Below, one piece after another: positions 14,308-23,877 of a DNA stretch of 51,423 nt. This DNA comes from Paenibacillus chibensis (GTDB taxonomy: Bacteria; Bacillota; Bacilli; Paenibacillales; Paenibacillaceae), in NCBI RefSeq assembly GCF_004001045.1, contig NZ_BIMK01000034.1, forward strand, positions 1-51,423, read 5' to 3'. The position numbers were made by a program, and so were the translations under genes. Every line of letters starts with the position of its first letter. Positions within the stretch are counted from its first letter, which is position 1. The notes beneath the pieces were generated by a model. That model searched no databases and was not told the DNA's origin. It worked only from the letters and a program-made list of their open reading frames with translations.

Positions 14308-16626
14308 ATGTATTATCGGATCATACGCAATGACATGTTAAAGAGTAAGGTAATTACGCTGGCAACGATGATATTTGTCTCAGCCGCAGCAATGCTCGTG
14401 TCGCTCGCCGCGATCCTCGTCGTCCATCTTTCAGGTGCGCTGGACATGCTCATGACGCAAGCTAAAACCCCGCATTTTATGCAGATGCATTCGGGTGAAG
14501 TGAACATGGCCCGTCTTACGTCATTTGCTGAGCAGAATCATCATGTCGATGATTTCCAAGTCGCCGAATTTGTGAACATCGATGGCTCTAAAATCATTCT
14601 TGGTGATCGTTCGCTTGCGAATAGCGTTCAAGATAACGGCTTCAGTATACAGAGTGAAAAATTCGATTACTTACTTGATCTGGACGGCAACATCATTCAT
14701 GCCTCCGACGGGGAGCTTTATGTTCCAGTCAGCTATATGAGGGATCACACGGCAAAGGTTGGCGACAAGGCATTCGTAAGCGGCAGGGAATTTACTGTGG
14801 CGGGATTCCTTCGCGATTCGCAGATGAATTCTGCGCTTGCTTCATCCAAGAGGTTTCTCCTGAGCGCGCATGATTACGCAGAGATCAAAAACCTTGGCAG
14901 CACGGAGTATCTTATAGAGTTCAGATTAAAGGACATGTCGGCACTCGGCGCATTCGAATCCGCTTATGCTTCCGCAGGACTTGAAGCGAACGGGCCGACC
15001 ATTACATATCCGCTGTTAACAATGCTCAACGCACTTTCGGACGGCATCATGATTGCCGTCATCCTTCTGGTAAGTGTTCTGATCGTTATCATCGCATTGC
15101 TGTGCATACGCTTTACGCTCCTTGCGAGAATTGAAGGAGATTACAGGGAAATTGGTGTCATGAAGGCCATAGGGCTCAGGGTTTCCGACATGAAGAGAAT
15201 TTATCTTGCGAAGTACGCAGCAATAGCTGCTGCAGGCAGTGCTGTGGGTTATGCGCTCTCGCTTGTTAGTAAAGGGATGCTCCTTGAGAATATCCGCCTG
15301 TATATGGGGGATAGCGGACGTACATCCCTCGCTTCGCTGTTCGGACTCGCCGGTATACTGCTGATATTCCTTGCGATTATGGCCTACGTAAACGGCGTGC
15401 TGAGACGCTTTCGGAGCCTGTCTGCTGCAGAAGCCATACGCAGCGGCACTTCACATGAACAAGGCGCGGGTGCAAAGCAGTTTCGCTTGAGCGGAAACAG
15501 ATGGTTCAGCACCAATGTTTTTCTGGGGGTACAGGATGTTCTTGCACGGAAAAAACTTTACGCTACAATGCTTGTCGTTCTCGTGATTTCGTCCTTTATC
15601 ATGATTGTTCCGCAGAACCTGTACAGCACGATTTCTTCCAAAAGCTTCGTTCAATATATGGGGATTGGAACTTACGATATGCGGATGGACGTTCAGCAGA
15701 CCGGTCCTATTCCCACGAACACATCTGAAATCGAAAACCGTATGAGAAGCGACAGCGATATTTCCCGTTACGCCGTCTTGACCACCAAAGCATTCAAAGT
15801 AAAGAAGGAAAACGGATCGGAGGAAAATATAAAAATTGAACTCGGGGATCATTCGGCATTCCCTATCTATTATTCCAAGGGTCGAGCGCCCGCTGCCGAA
15901 AACGAAATTGCCCTTTCCGCATTGAACGCCGAGGAGCTCGGCAAACAGGTCGGTGAACGTATGACACTAACGGCTGAGGGAGCGGAAAAAGCATTAACGG
16001 TAAGCGGCATTTATTCCGACATTACAAACGGCGGCAAAACCGCAAAGGCCGTGTTCACTGATCATACGGCAGATACGATGTGGGCTGTGATCTGCGCGGA
16101 GCTTTCGGATCCATCTCTTATCGATCAAAAAGTGTCGGAGTATAAGAACAGGTTTGCTTTTGCAAAAGTTTCCGACATTGAGGAGTTTGTTGCACAGACG
16201 TTCGGATCAACGATAAGCTCCGTTAAAAAGGCATCCGTCGCCTCCGCCTTGGTTGCGTTAGTCATAACGCTTCTCATTACACTGCTGTTTATGAAGCTCC
16301 TCATCGCGAAAGACAAATATTCCATTGCCGTGCTGAAAGCACTCGGTTTTACGAATTCGGATATCAGGGCGCAGTATATTTCCCGTTCCGTCGTCGTTCT
16401 AATCGCCGGCCTGATTCTGGGCACGCTGCTGGCGAACACGCTCGGAGAGCTGCTGGCGCGTACGGTGATCTCCTCCTTTGGAGCATCGACATTTACGTTT
16501 GCGATCCATCCGCTATCCGCGTACCTGCTCATACCACTCATGATGATCGGTTCTGTACTGATCGCAACCATCATCGGTTTAACGGGTGCAGGCCAAATAA
16601 AAATTTCCGAGAGTATGAAGGGGTAG
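14308..16626 (+). CDS. FtsX-type ABC transporter permease
   Basis: The 772-residue integral membrane protein begins with a transmembrane helix (about 15-40), has an extracellular MacB-like periplasmic-core segment (about 45-235), three helices (about 245-270, 295-320, 345-365), a second N-terminal-like helix near 420-440, another large extracellular domain (about 445-630), and three C-terminal helices. This is the duplicated FtsX architecture of lipoprotein/peptide-exporting or resistance-type ABC systems. Cytoplasmic segments REIGVMKAIGLRVSDMKRIY and YSIAVLKALGFTNSDIRAQY are the coupling elements. AGAGGTGG precedes the ATG closely. The ATPase gene starts four bases after the stop. TetR control is inferred from the gene order. 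Confidence 0.87.
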   Translation: MYYRIIRNDMLKSKVITLATMIFVSAAAMLVSLAAILVVHLSGALDMLMTQAKTPHFMQMHSGEVNMARLTSFAEQNHHVDDFQVAEFVNIDGSKIILGDRSLANSVQDNGFSIQSEKFDYLLDLDGNIIHASDGELYVPVSYMRDHTAKVGDKAFVSGREFTVAGFLRDSQMNSALASSKRFLLSAHDYAEIKNLGSTEYLIEFRLKDMSALGAFESAYASAGLEANGPTITYPLLTMLNALSDGIMIAVILLVSVLIVIIALLCIRFTLLARIEGDYREIGVMKAIGLRVSDMKRIYLAKYAAIAAAGSAVGYALSLVSKGMLLENIRLYMGDSGRTSLASLFGLAGILLIFLAIMAYVNGVLRRFRSLSAAEAIRSGTSHEQGAGAKQFRLSGNRWFSTNVFLGVQDVLARKKLYATMLVVLVISSFIMIVPQNLYSTISSKSFVQYMGIGTYDMRMDVQQTGPIPTNTSEIENRMRSDSDISRYAVLTTKAFKVKKENGSEENIKIELGDHSAFPIYYSKGRAPAAENEIALSALNAEELGKQVGERMTLTAEGAEKALTVSGIYSDITNGGKTAKAVFTDHTADTMWAVICAELSDPSLIDQKVSEYKNRFAFAKVSDIEEFVAQTFGSTISSVKKASVASALVALVITLLITLLFMKLLIAKDKYSIAVLKALGFTNSDIRAQYISRSVVVLIAGLILGTLLANTLGELLARTVISSFGASTFTFAIHPLSAYLLIPLMMIGSVLIATIIGLTGAGQIKISESMKG

Positions 16627-16630
16627 GCAT

Positions 16631-17389
16631 ATGAAGAAGATGATGATCGGTGACCGGATCGTAAAATCATTCGGTGAGGGCCGTGAAAGGCGTCATGTTC
16701 TAGATGGCGTATCCATGGAAATCAATGAGGGAGAATTCGTCGCGGTTATGGGTCCCTCGGGTTCGGGAAAATCGACGCTGATGTTCGCGCTCAGCGGGAC
16801 GGACAGCGTGGATAGCGGAAAGGTCGTTGTTGACGGGAAGGATTTATCGACCATGGGGGAGAATGAGCTCTCAGATCTCCGCCGGACGACAATGGGGTTT
16901 GTATTTCAGCAGCCAACGATGCTGAGTAATCTGAATATCCTTGACAACATCATTCTTCCGGCCATGCGGGATAACAGAAACAATGTAACGAAAATTTCGG
17001 AGAAGGCCAGATTGCTTATGCAGAGGGTAGGCATAGCGGATCTCGAGAAGCGGGATATTACACAGGTTTCGGGAGGTCAGCTTCAACGTGCGGGAATATG
17101 CCGGGCGCTTATAAACAGCCCCAAAATGATTTTCGGAGACGAGCCTACGGGTGCGCTCAACTCACAATCCGCCCAAGAGATGATGGACATCTTATCTGAA
17201 ATCAACGCTGACGGTACGGCCGTGATGCTCGTAACGCATGACGCGAAGGTCGCGGCTCGGACAGAGCGTATTATGTTTATGCGGGATGGAACCATCGTAA
17301 GCGAGCTGAAGCTTCCCAAGCTCGAAGGAATGGACATGGATCAAAGGATCGAGGAAGTAACGGAGAAGATGCGAGAGATCGGAATTTGA
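16631..17389 (+). CDS. ABC transporter ATP-binding protein (LolD/MacB type)
   Basis: The 252-residue protein has all ABC motifs: Walker A GPSGSGKST (about residue 41), Q-loop FVFQQPTML, signature VSGGQLQR (about 142), Walker B MIFGDEPTGAL and the switch His in VTHDAKVAA. The PTMLSNLNILDNI segment is typical of the LolD/MacB/YtrE group that pairs with FtsX-type permeases. It pairs with the permease just upstream, four bases away. The cargo (peptide antibiotic, lipoprotein or other) cannot be deduced. The acidic C-terminal tail (about 25 residues) is longer than usual. Confidence 0.92.
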   Translation: MKKMMIGDRIVKSFGEGRERRHVLDGVSMEINEGEFVAVMGPSGSGKSTLMFALSGTDSVDSGKVVVDGKDLSTMGENELSDLRRTTMGFVFQQPTMLSNLNILDNIILPAMRDNRNNVTKISEKARLLMQRVGIADLEKRDITQVSGGQLQRAGICRALINSPKMIFGDEPTGALNSQSAQEMMDILSEINADGTAVMLVTHDAKVAARTERIMFMRDGTIVSELKLPKLEGMDMDQRIEEVTEKMREIGI

Positions 17390-17869
17390 TCGAATAGAAT
17401 TAATAAATACAAGAAGATTTGAGACCAGAACGCATGGTTTAACTCACCCTTATCGTCCAGTTTTGTTAGTTTATTCTGATTTTAAAAAAGAGCTTATGTC
17501 TTGGCATATTTTGCCGAATAAATCAAAAATCAGGGTCATTTCACAATATAGCTTAATTCCTTATTGAAGTAACGGGTAACATGAGTTGAAAAAGTATTGG
17601 CGTGTAAGTCAACGTTTATAAACGTTGGCTTTTTCTGTCTTATCCGGACCATTCGAATCCCCTAGAACAAACCGATGAGGATTTCTGGAATACATGCGTC
17701 AGGCGCCCACCGTCAAAGATAACCCTAATATTCCAGATAAAAGGTTCTGATAATCTGTGGCATTTTGTAAAGTAAATAATTACAAATGTAGTGAAAATAG
17801 TTTAAGATTGGAATGAAATAATATTTTATAATCGAGTTTGATTTATGAAATTTTATTAGGAGGGTTGTC
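17390..17869. other. Intergenic region before the membrane AraC regulator
   Basis: About 480 bases with no gene. It holds a terminator (17606-17635) and an AT-rich promoter region with TATAAT at 17827-17832, about 37 bases before the ATG; no strong -35 is seen. Confidence 0.5.
17606..17635 (+). terminator. Terminator between the ABC genes and the AraC gene
   Basis: AAGTCAACG pairs with CGTTGGCTT around TTTATAAA, followed by TTTTTC. It is 215 bases after the ATPase stop, so the transporter mRNA would have a long tail. Confidence 0.65.
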
Positions 17870-20191
17870 ATGGTGAACCGTTTCTGGCAAACGTATCGCA
17901 CGGTGCTGTTTTGTCGTTTATTCGCTAACTACTTCGCGCTGATTCTGATCCCAGTCATCGTATCCGCCGTACTGACCAATTTTTTTGTCGTCCGGTTGAT
18001 TGAGCACGATGCAGAGAGATTGAACAATACCATCATGCAGCATTTCTCGGAGCAAACCGATGACACCTTCGCCTCTCTCGAACGTGATATGGTGAACATG
18101 CTGTCAACGGCAAGCATCAAGAGCTTTCCCAGAACGTCCGGCAATCTCGCTGAACTCACACAGCACTATGAACGGATCCACTCGCTCATGCAACAACTGA
18201 ATAAACTGGATTCGGAAAATCTGGTGTACAAATCGTTCCTGTACTTTGCGAGCGAAGATCTGGTCATCGACGGCAATACATACAACAGCAAAGACGAGTA
18301 TTTCCAGGAACAGTATCTGATCAAAGATACGGATATACCCTCCTACTTTGCGAATTTTACCGGCAAGAAATCGATGGTTTTTACAAAACCGCATACCGTA
18401 TTTGAAAGGCCGCCATTCACTCGGGACATCGTCTCAACCCACCTGAACACCGCCATGCTGATGAGCTATCCATTCAACAATAGCAATCCCGAAGTCTATT
18501 TGGTCGTGAATCTTGATCTGAATAAGCTTCGCGAGCGATTGGGCATTCAGGAGAAATGGGTAACGGATACGATGCTGGTCAACTCCTCCGGCTCCGTCCT
18601 GATCTCAAACGGATCGTCCGAGCTACAGCCTGATTCATTCGCAGCGCTGATCCGTATGAATCCGGAACAAGCCTTATTTTTAAACCAGAACAAGAAAGCG
18701 CTATCATTCACCAAATCCCGGTTCAATGATACTTGGTATTATGTAAGCATGATCGATCTGCCCACTCTAATGAAGCCGGCAAGCACGATCCGCACGATGA
18801 CGTTCGTACTGCTTGGCATGTTTATCGTCGTAGGCGGTTTGGTTTCTTTTTATTTGAGCCGGAGGCTGTACAACCCGATCCACGAAATTAAAACGGGACT
18901 GGAATCACAGCATCAGCATCTGGAAGACGCACCGGGCTCCCACAGCGGCAATGAGTTCGATACGATAAAACGGTGTTCGCATGTGCTCATCTCTAAAAAC
19001 AAAGAGCTGATACAGACGGTAAGCGGCATGTTCCCGATCGTCCAGGAGCAATTTATTGCTAGAGTGTTGTTTGGTGAATACCGCGACAGCCTATCGATCG
19101 AATATTACGCGAAAGAAATTGCCTTCCCTTACAAGCCGGTATCAGCCGCAACGGTCTTCTGCATCGATATCCAATACTATTCGCCATTCGCGCAGCAGCT
19201 GTCTGAGACGTCCAAATCATTTATGCTGGCCGAGTTGAAGGAGAACATTCGCAAGCTGTCCCCGGCACTCATTTGGGTATGTCAAACCCGTTCCGAACAA
19301 TTGTCCTGCGTATTGCATCACGAAGATAACCGGCTCTGCGACCCCGCTGAGACAGCGGATGTTATAAAGATGCTCCTGGAGCATCCTTACTACAAAGCGT
19401 CCATTGGAATCGGGAAAACGGTTCATTCTGTCGCCGCCCTCCATCAGTCTTACAACGATGCGCTCTCGATGCTCCATTATAAGAGCTTGCACGCGGGTGC
19501 CGAAATTTGCAGCGAACAAAGAGTGTGGAAGGAGCGATCGGCAGGTGACAGTTTCTTGTCTTCACAAGAAGTGAACCGGATCTTCAATAGATATAAAGCT
19601 GGCGATTGCAAAAACCTGCTTCAGTCCGTGTTCGACTTGCTGGATGCCGGAATGCGGAGCAATGCGAACGCACATCAGATGAAGAACCTGGCCACAGATG
19701 TGCTGAATACCTGGGCTCGCGCCATCGAAAGCGAGCGGAATGATTTTGATATCTCGGTCCATTCCGAGTTGTTTGCTGCCATCAACCGCTGTGTAACCTG
19801 GGAAGAATTGAGACAAACATTCCGGGAAATACATGGCGTATTGTTCCGGACCACGGAAGCACCGGACCGGAAACAACAGTTTGAAGAAATTTTGGACTAT
19901 ATTCAGACCCATTATAACGAAGAGCTCTCCATTGAATATTTCGCGGAGCAAACGAACATGTCCGCCGGTCATTTCAGCCGCATGTTCAAGGAAGAGGTGG
20001 GTGAGAAGTATGTGGAGTACATCGCCAAGTACAGGATTTCGAAAGCGAAGCAATTTTTGCTCGAGACGGATCTGAAAATTGATGATATAGCCGAACAAAT
20101 TGGCTATTGGGGAAGGAACTCGTTCATCCGTAATTTCCGCCGTTACGAAGGAATTACTCCGGCCAAATATCGCACGATCCATCAATCATGA
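17870..20191 (+). CDS. Membrane-anchored AraC-family regulator
   Basis: The 773-residue protein has a transmembrane helix at about 15-37, an extracellular dCache-like sensor domain (about 40-300), a second helix at about 305-327, a HAMP-like linker, a cytoplasmic middle domain, and a C-terminal AraC DNA-binding domain (about 665-770). The last contains LSIEYFAEQTNMSAGHFSRMFKEEVG and IDDIAEQIGYWGRNSFIRNFRRYEGITPAKYR, the two helix-turn-helix units. This is the one-protein equivalent of YesM/YesN, common beside Lpl-type transporters in Paenibacillus. It likely senses the ligand of the transporter encoded immediately downstream. AGGAGGG precedes the ATG. A terminator separates it from the operon. 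Confidence 0.88.
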   Translation: MVNRFWQTYRTVLFCRLFANYFALILIPVIVSAVLTNFFVVRLIEHDAERLNNTIMQHFSEQTDDTFASLERDMVNMLSTASIKSFPRTSGNLAELTQHYERIHSLMQQLNKLDSENLVYKSFLYFASEDLVIDGNTYNSKDEYFQEQYLIKDTDIPSYFANFTGKKSMVFTKPHTVFERPPFTRDIVSTHLNTAMLMSYPFNNSNPEVYLVVNLDLNKLRERLGIQEKWVTDTMLVNSSGSVLISNGSSELQPDSFAALIRMNPEQALFLNQNKKALSFTKSRFNDTWYYVSMIDLPTLMKPASTIRTMTFVLLGMFIVVGGLVSFYLSRRLYNPIHEIKTGLESQHQHLEDAPGSHSGNEFDTIKRCSHVLISKNKELIQTVSGMFPIVQEQFIARVLFGEYRDSLSIEYYAKEIAFPYKPVSAATVFCIDIQYYSPFAQQLSETSKSFMLAELKENIRKLSPALIWVCQTRSEQLSCVLHHEDNRLCDPAETADVIKMLLEHPYYKASIGIGKTVHSVAALHQSYNDALSMLHYKSLHAGAEICSEQRVWKERSAGDSFLSSQEVNRIFNRYKAGDCKNLLQSVFDLLDAGMRSNANAHQMKNLATDVLNTWARAIESERNDFDISVHSELFAAINRCVTWEELRQTFREIHGVLFRTTEAPDRKQQFEEILDYIQTHYNEELSIEYFAEQTNMSAGHFSRMFKEEVGEKYVEYIAKYRISKAKQFLLETDLKIDDIAEQIGYWGRNSFIRNFRRYEGITPAKYRTIHQS

Positions 20192-20221
20192 GTCTTCTTT
20201 TTTTCGAAGTCTCATTTTTTT
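20189..20221 (+). terminator. Terminator after the AraC-family regulator
   Basis: TGAGTCTTC pairs with GAAGTCTCA with one central mismatch, overlapping the stop codon, and runs into seven Ts. Confidence 0.65.
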
Positions 20222-20372
20222 CTCCTGCTGATCATGCGGATTGCGGTGTCATACGGCTTGTAAAAATGGAGACATTCCGAAAACTTGGTGCTTTACCGGC
20301 GGCGTGTCACAACCTATAGTCAGAGCCAACATTCGGCTCGCGTTCAAACGCCTGCCAAAGGAGGTGAAACCG

Positions 20373-21344
20373 TTGTCATTGAATCGAAGTGATGCCGCGA
20401 ACGCACAAATACCAGCCCGAGTCCAAAGTGGAAAGATTGCTTCTCTCCGATTCAAGCTGAAGAAGTACAGAACGTTATATTTGTTAATGCTGCCCGGCAT
20501 TCTGTATTACATCCTCTTCAAGTATGCACCGATGTACGGGGTGATCATCGCGTTTCAGAATTTCTCGATCGGCCGGGGGATCATGGGCAGCAAGTTTGTT
20601 GGGCTGCAGCATTTTATTGATTTTTTCCTCAATACGCCGGATGCCTGGAAGCTGGTCCGGAATACGGTCATGCTCAATGTGTACGACCTGCTATTTCGTT
20701 TTCCGGCGCCGATCATCCTTGCCTTGCTGTTCCATGAAATCAGAAGCCGGAAGTTCAAATGGTTCGTGCAAAGTGTGAGTTATATGCCTCACTTTCTATC
20801 TACCGTCGTGATTGCCGGTATTATGGTTACCTTTTTGTCGCAGCAGACCGGAATTATCAATCATATACTCGACTGGCTCGGCGTCGGGCGAATGATGTTT
20901 CTCGGCGAGCCGGGATGGTTCCGAACGATCTACGTAGGCTCGGAAATTTGGCAAACGATCGGCTGGGGTACCATCTTGTACTTGGCGGCGATTGCCGGCG
21001 TTGATCCGACCTTGTATGAGGCTGCTAAAATTGATGGCGCCAATCGGTTTCAACAAATGCGACATGTGACCTTCATCGGCATGATTCCCGTGATGATCGT
21101 CCTGTTTGTTCTGACGCTTAGCCATTTCATGGAAACCGGCTTTCAAAAAATTATTTTACTGTACAATCCGATGACCTATGAAACCGCGGACGTCCTCAAT
21201 ACTTACATTTACCGGCGCGGCATCCTATCCGCCGACTTCAGCTTCGCTACGGCTGTCGGTTTGTTCCAGTCGGTGATCGGATTCGTGCTGGTCGTGTCAG
21301 CGAATCGTGTCGTCAAGAAGTTCTCGGATACAAGTCTATGGTGA
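20373..21344 (+). CDS. LplB-type ABC transporter permease
   Basis: The product is 323 residues from the TTG at 20373, set by AAAGGAGGTG eight bases upstream; the open frame extends further but lacks a ribosome site. It has six membrane helices beginning at LYLLMLPGILYYILF and the MPHFLSTVV segment. The EAA loop YEAAKIDGANRFQQMRHVTFIGMIPV contacts the ATPase. It belongs to the LplB/YtcP carbohydrate uptake class. No ATPase is encoded nearby; such systems usually use a shared MsmX-type ATPase. It is followed 13 bases later by the partner permease. Confidence 0.9.
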   Translation: MSLNRSDAANAQIPARVQSGKIASLRFKLKKYRTLYLLMLPGILYYILFKYAPMYGVIIAFQNFSIGRGIMGSKFVGLQHFIDFFLNTPDAWKLVRNTVMLNVYDLLFRFPAPIILALLFHEIRSRKFKWFVQSVSYMPHFLSTVVIAGIMVTFLSQQTGIINHILDWLGVGRMMFLGEPGWFRTIYVGSEIWQTIGWGTILYLAAIAGVDPTLYEAAKIDGANRFQQMRHVTFIGMIPVMIVLFVLTLSHFMETGFQKIILLYNPMTYETADVLNTYIYRRGILSADFSFATAVGLFQSVIGFVLVVSANRVVKKFSDTSLW

Positions 21345-21357
21345 AGGGGGGCTAGTC

Positions 21358-22218
21358 ATGAAAATCAAGGAAAGCTTCGGCTCGAGGTTATTTGACGCGG
21401 TTAACATCTTCCTCATGATCATTCTTATTATTGTCATGGTATATCCACTCATATATGTGTTTTCCGCTTCTATCAGTGATAACGCGATGGTCATGAGCGG
21501 GCGGGTCGTTCTCTGGCCCAAATCGATTAACTTCGTTGCTTATGAAAGGCTCCTCGGCAATCCGGATCTATGGATCAGCTATTGGAATACGATTCGTTAT
21601 ACCGCCGTTCAAACCTTCTTATCACTTGCCGTTACATCTGCCATGGCTTATCCGCTTGCCAAAAAGGGGCTCCCCGGCCGTCCGCTGATATTGTTTCTGG
21701 CAGCCTTCACGCTGATGTTCGGAGGGGGGATGATCCCGACCTTCCTTGTGGTGCAAAATCTGGGCCTGCTTGATACGATGTGGGCGATCGTGCTGCCGTC
21801 GCTGGTAAGCACTTGGTATCTGTTCATCATGCGAACCTTTTTCGAGGGATTGCCGGAAGAGCTGGAAGATGCCGCTACCATGGACGGCTGCGGCACGATG
21901 CAGGTGTTCCTGCGGATTGTACTTCCGCTTTCACTCCCCGTACTCGTCTCCATCGGTTTGTTTACTGCCGTCAATCAATGGAATTCGTTCTTCGATGCGC
22001 TGATCTATTTGAACGATCGGAGCATGTATCCTTTGCAGATCATGCTGCGCAACATTATTATCGCCGGCTCGAATGTCCAGGGCGAAGGCAACACCGACTA
22101 TATAGAGACGCTGAAATACGCCATGATTACGATCGCAACGGTGCCGATCTTATGCGTGTATCCGTTTATTCAAAAGTATTTTGTACAGGGCACCATGATC
22201 GGTGGAATCAAGGGATAG
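21358..22218 (+). CDS. LplC/YtcP-type ABC transporter permease
   Basis: The product is 286 residues from the ATG at 21358, preceded by AAGGGGGG. It shows the family N-terminus (FDAVNIFLMIILIIVMVYPLIYVFSASIS), MFGGGMIPTFLVV in the middle, the EAA loop LEDAATMDGCGTMQVFLRIVLPLSLPV and the conserved C-terminal PFIQKYFVQGTMIGGIKG. It forms a heterodimer with the permease encoded just upstream. A hairpin follows before the binding-protein gene. Confidence 0.9.
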   Translation: MKIKESFGSRLFDAVNIFLMIILIIVMVYPLIYVFSASISDNAMVMSGRVVLWPKSINFVAYERLLGNPDLWISYWNTIRYTAVQTFLSLAVTSAMAYPLAKKGLPGRPLILFLAAFTLMFGGGMIPTFLVVQNLGLLDTMWAIVLPSLVSTWYLFIMRTFFEGLPEELEDAATMDGCGTMQVFLRIVLPLSLPVLVSIGLFTAVNQWNSFFDALIYLNDRSMYPLQIMLRNIIIAGSNVQGEGNTDYIETLKYAMITIATVPILCVYPFIQKYFVQGTMIGGIKG

Positions 22219-22220
22219 AT

Positions 22221-22241
22221 ATAGATTCCACCGGAATCTAT
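22221..22241 (+). promoter_or_regulatory. Hairpin between permease and binding-protein genes
   Basis: ATAGATTCC and GGAATCTAT form a perfect nine-pair stem with an ACC loop, without a T-run. It lies three bases after the permease stop and about 25 before the binding-protein ribosome site. It may stabilise the 5' end of a processed binding-protein mRNA. Confidence 0.5.
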
Positions 22242-22282
22242 TCCTATATATCCAATGCAAAATAAAAGGAGGGTTCAAACAA

Positions 22283-23845
22283 GTGAGTAAAAGAATGATG
22301 GCCATCATCCTTTCTGCGGTAATGCTGAGCGCTCTGACCGCCGGCTGCAGTGGAAAAGGCGGAAAGCAAGAAGGGGCAAACGGAGGGGGGGCAGACTCGA
22401 CCAAGCCCATTACGTTCTCTTGGCTGGTTTACGACCGCCCGGAAGGAAAGGTAAAGAATGATTGGGAAATCTTCAAGGAAATTGAAGCGAAAACGGGCGT
22501 CAAAGTGGATTGGCAGGTCGTCAGCCAAGAGGGCTTGACGGAGAAGCGGCAGATTATGATCGCTACCAACACAATCACGGATATCAGCCAACCGTCTAAT
22601 CAAGAGGCCAGGGAGAATGGGCCGGAGAAGGTATTCCTGAATTTGAAGGATTATTTGGATATCGCGCCCAATCTCAAAAAGTTTTATGATACGTACCCGG
22701 AAGCGAAAGCCGTGGCCACGGGCGCGGACGGCGGCATTTACGACGTGCCTGTGCTCGAAGGTGATCCCGCCGGTAAAGGCTTCAATTATATTTGGATGGC
22801 GCGCAAGGATTTGATGGATAAATACAACTTGAAGGCCCCCACCAATCTCAATGAATTTTATCAATTCCTGAAAGACATGAAAGCTAAAGAGCCGGACAGC
22901 TACCCGCTCAGCTTCAATACCCCGGTCACGGCGGATACCGGAATGTATACCGTATTCGGAAAGATATTCACGGGTATTTCAGGCTTTTTCAATCAAAGTC
23001 CGACGGAAAACAAATACGAGTTCGCGCCTTACAACAGCGGATATAAGGATGCACTCGCATTTATGAATAAGCTGTATACGGAAAAGCTGCTTGATCCCGA
23101 ATTTTATTTGTTGACGCCGGATCAGTGGGAAGAACGGTTCTTAAAAGGAAAGTCGTCTGTAACCTACTACTGGAAGGCGGAAGTGAACCCGACGATCGAT
23201 AAAGCGAAGCAAGCGGGCACGCCGAATTACGACCTGGAAGCGCTTCCTGAGTTTGCTGCTGACGGCGTAAAGACGTACCAGTTTTCCCGTCCGGTCGTAG
23301 GATCGGTGGGGCGGGCCATTTCGGCTAAAGTCAAGGATAAGGAAAGAGCCGTCAAATTCCTCGACTATCTCGTAAGTGAAGAAGGCACCAAATATTTGTC
23401 GCTCGGCATTGAAGGCAAGTCGTATACCCTGGAGAACGGGGAGCCTGTCTATATGAAAGAATTCGGCGCTAGCCCGTATGTGCCGCTGCGGCGCGATTTC
23501 GGCGTATGGTACGACAACATTTCGCTGAACAACGCACTCGCACGTCAAACGTGGGAGAGAGGCCTCGACGACAAAAGCAAAGCGATCAACAGCAGCTATG
23601 AAAAATTCATCATTCCAGCTCCTAAGGCGCTCGTGAAGACGACGGAAGAGCTCGATCTGGAAAAATCGAAGCTGACCCCGCTCACCAAGTTTTTGGAGCA
23701 GAAAATTACGGAATTCGTCACAGGCAAGACGCCGATTACCGATGCAAACTACCAGCAGTTCCTGGATCAATTGAAGAAGCTCGGCGCCGATGAACTGTTG
23801 GATATGTACAATACGGCATATACGCGCACATATGGCTCTAAGTAA
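22283..23845 (+). CDS. Extracellular solute-binding lipoprotein (LplA-like)
   Basis: From the GTG at 22283 (AAAGGAGGG nine bases upstream) the product is 520 residues. It has a lipoprotein signal peptide with lipobox LTAGC, lipidated Cys at about residue 22, then a Gly/Ser-rich tether. The body has the class-1 binding-protein layout of oligosaccharide SBPs (FSWLVYDRPEG, IWMARKDLMDKYNLKAPTNL, YYWKAEVNP). It delivers the ligand to the two permeases upstream. The ligand is unknown; the amidohydrolase and Rieske genes that follow argue it may not be a plain sugar. Confidence 0.88.
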   Translation: MSKRMMAIILSAVMLSALTAGCSGKGGKQEGANGGGADSTKPITFSWLVYDRPEGKVKNDWEIFKEIEAKTGVKVDWQVVSQEGLTEKRQIMIATNTITDISQPSNQEARENGPEKVFLNLKDYLDIAPNLKKFYDTYPEAKAVATGADGGIYDVPVLEGDPAGKGFNYIWMARKDLMDKYNLKAPTNLNEFYQFLKDMKAKEPDSYPLSFNTPVTADTGMYTVFGKIFTGISGFFNQSPTENKYEFAPYNSGYKDALAFMNKLYTEKLLDPEFYLLTPDQWEERFLKGKSSVTYYWKAEVNPTIDKAKQAGTPNYDLEALPEFAADGVKTYQFSRPVVGSVGRAISAKVKDKERAVKFLDYLVSEEGTKYLSLGIEGKSYTLENGEPVYMKEFGASPYVPLRRDFGVWYDNISLNNALARQTWERGLDDKSKAINSSYEKFIIPAPKALVKTTEELDLEKSKLTPLTKFLEQKITEFVTGKTPITDANYQQFLDQLKKLGADELLDMYNTAYTRTYGSK

Positions 23846-23877
23846 GCGGTCAGATACAAATCAAAGGAGGGCATAGA

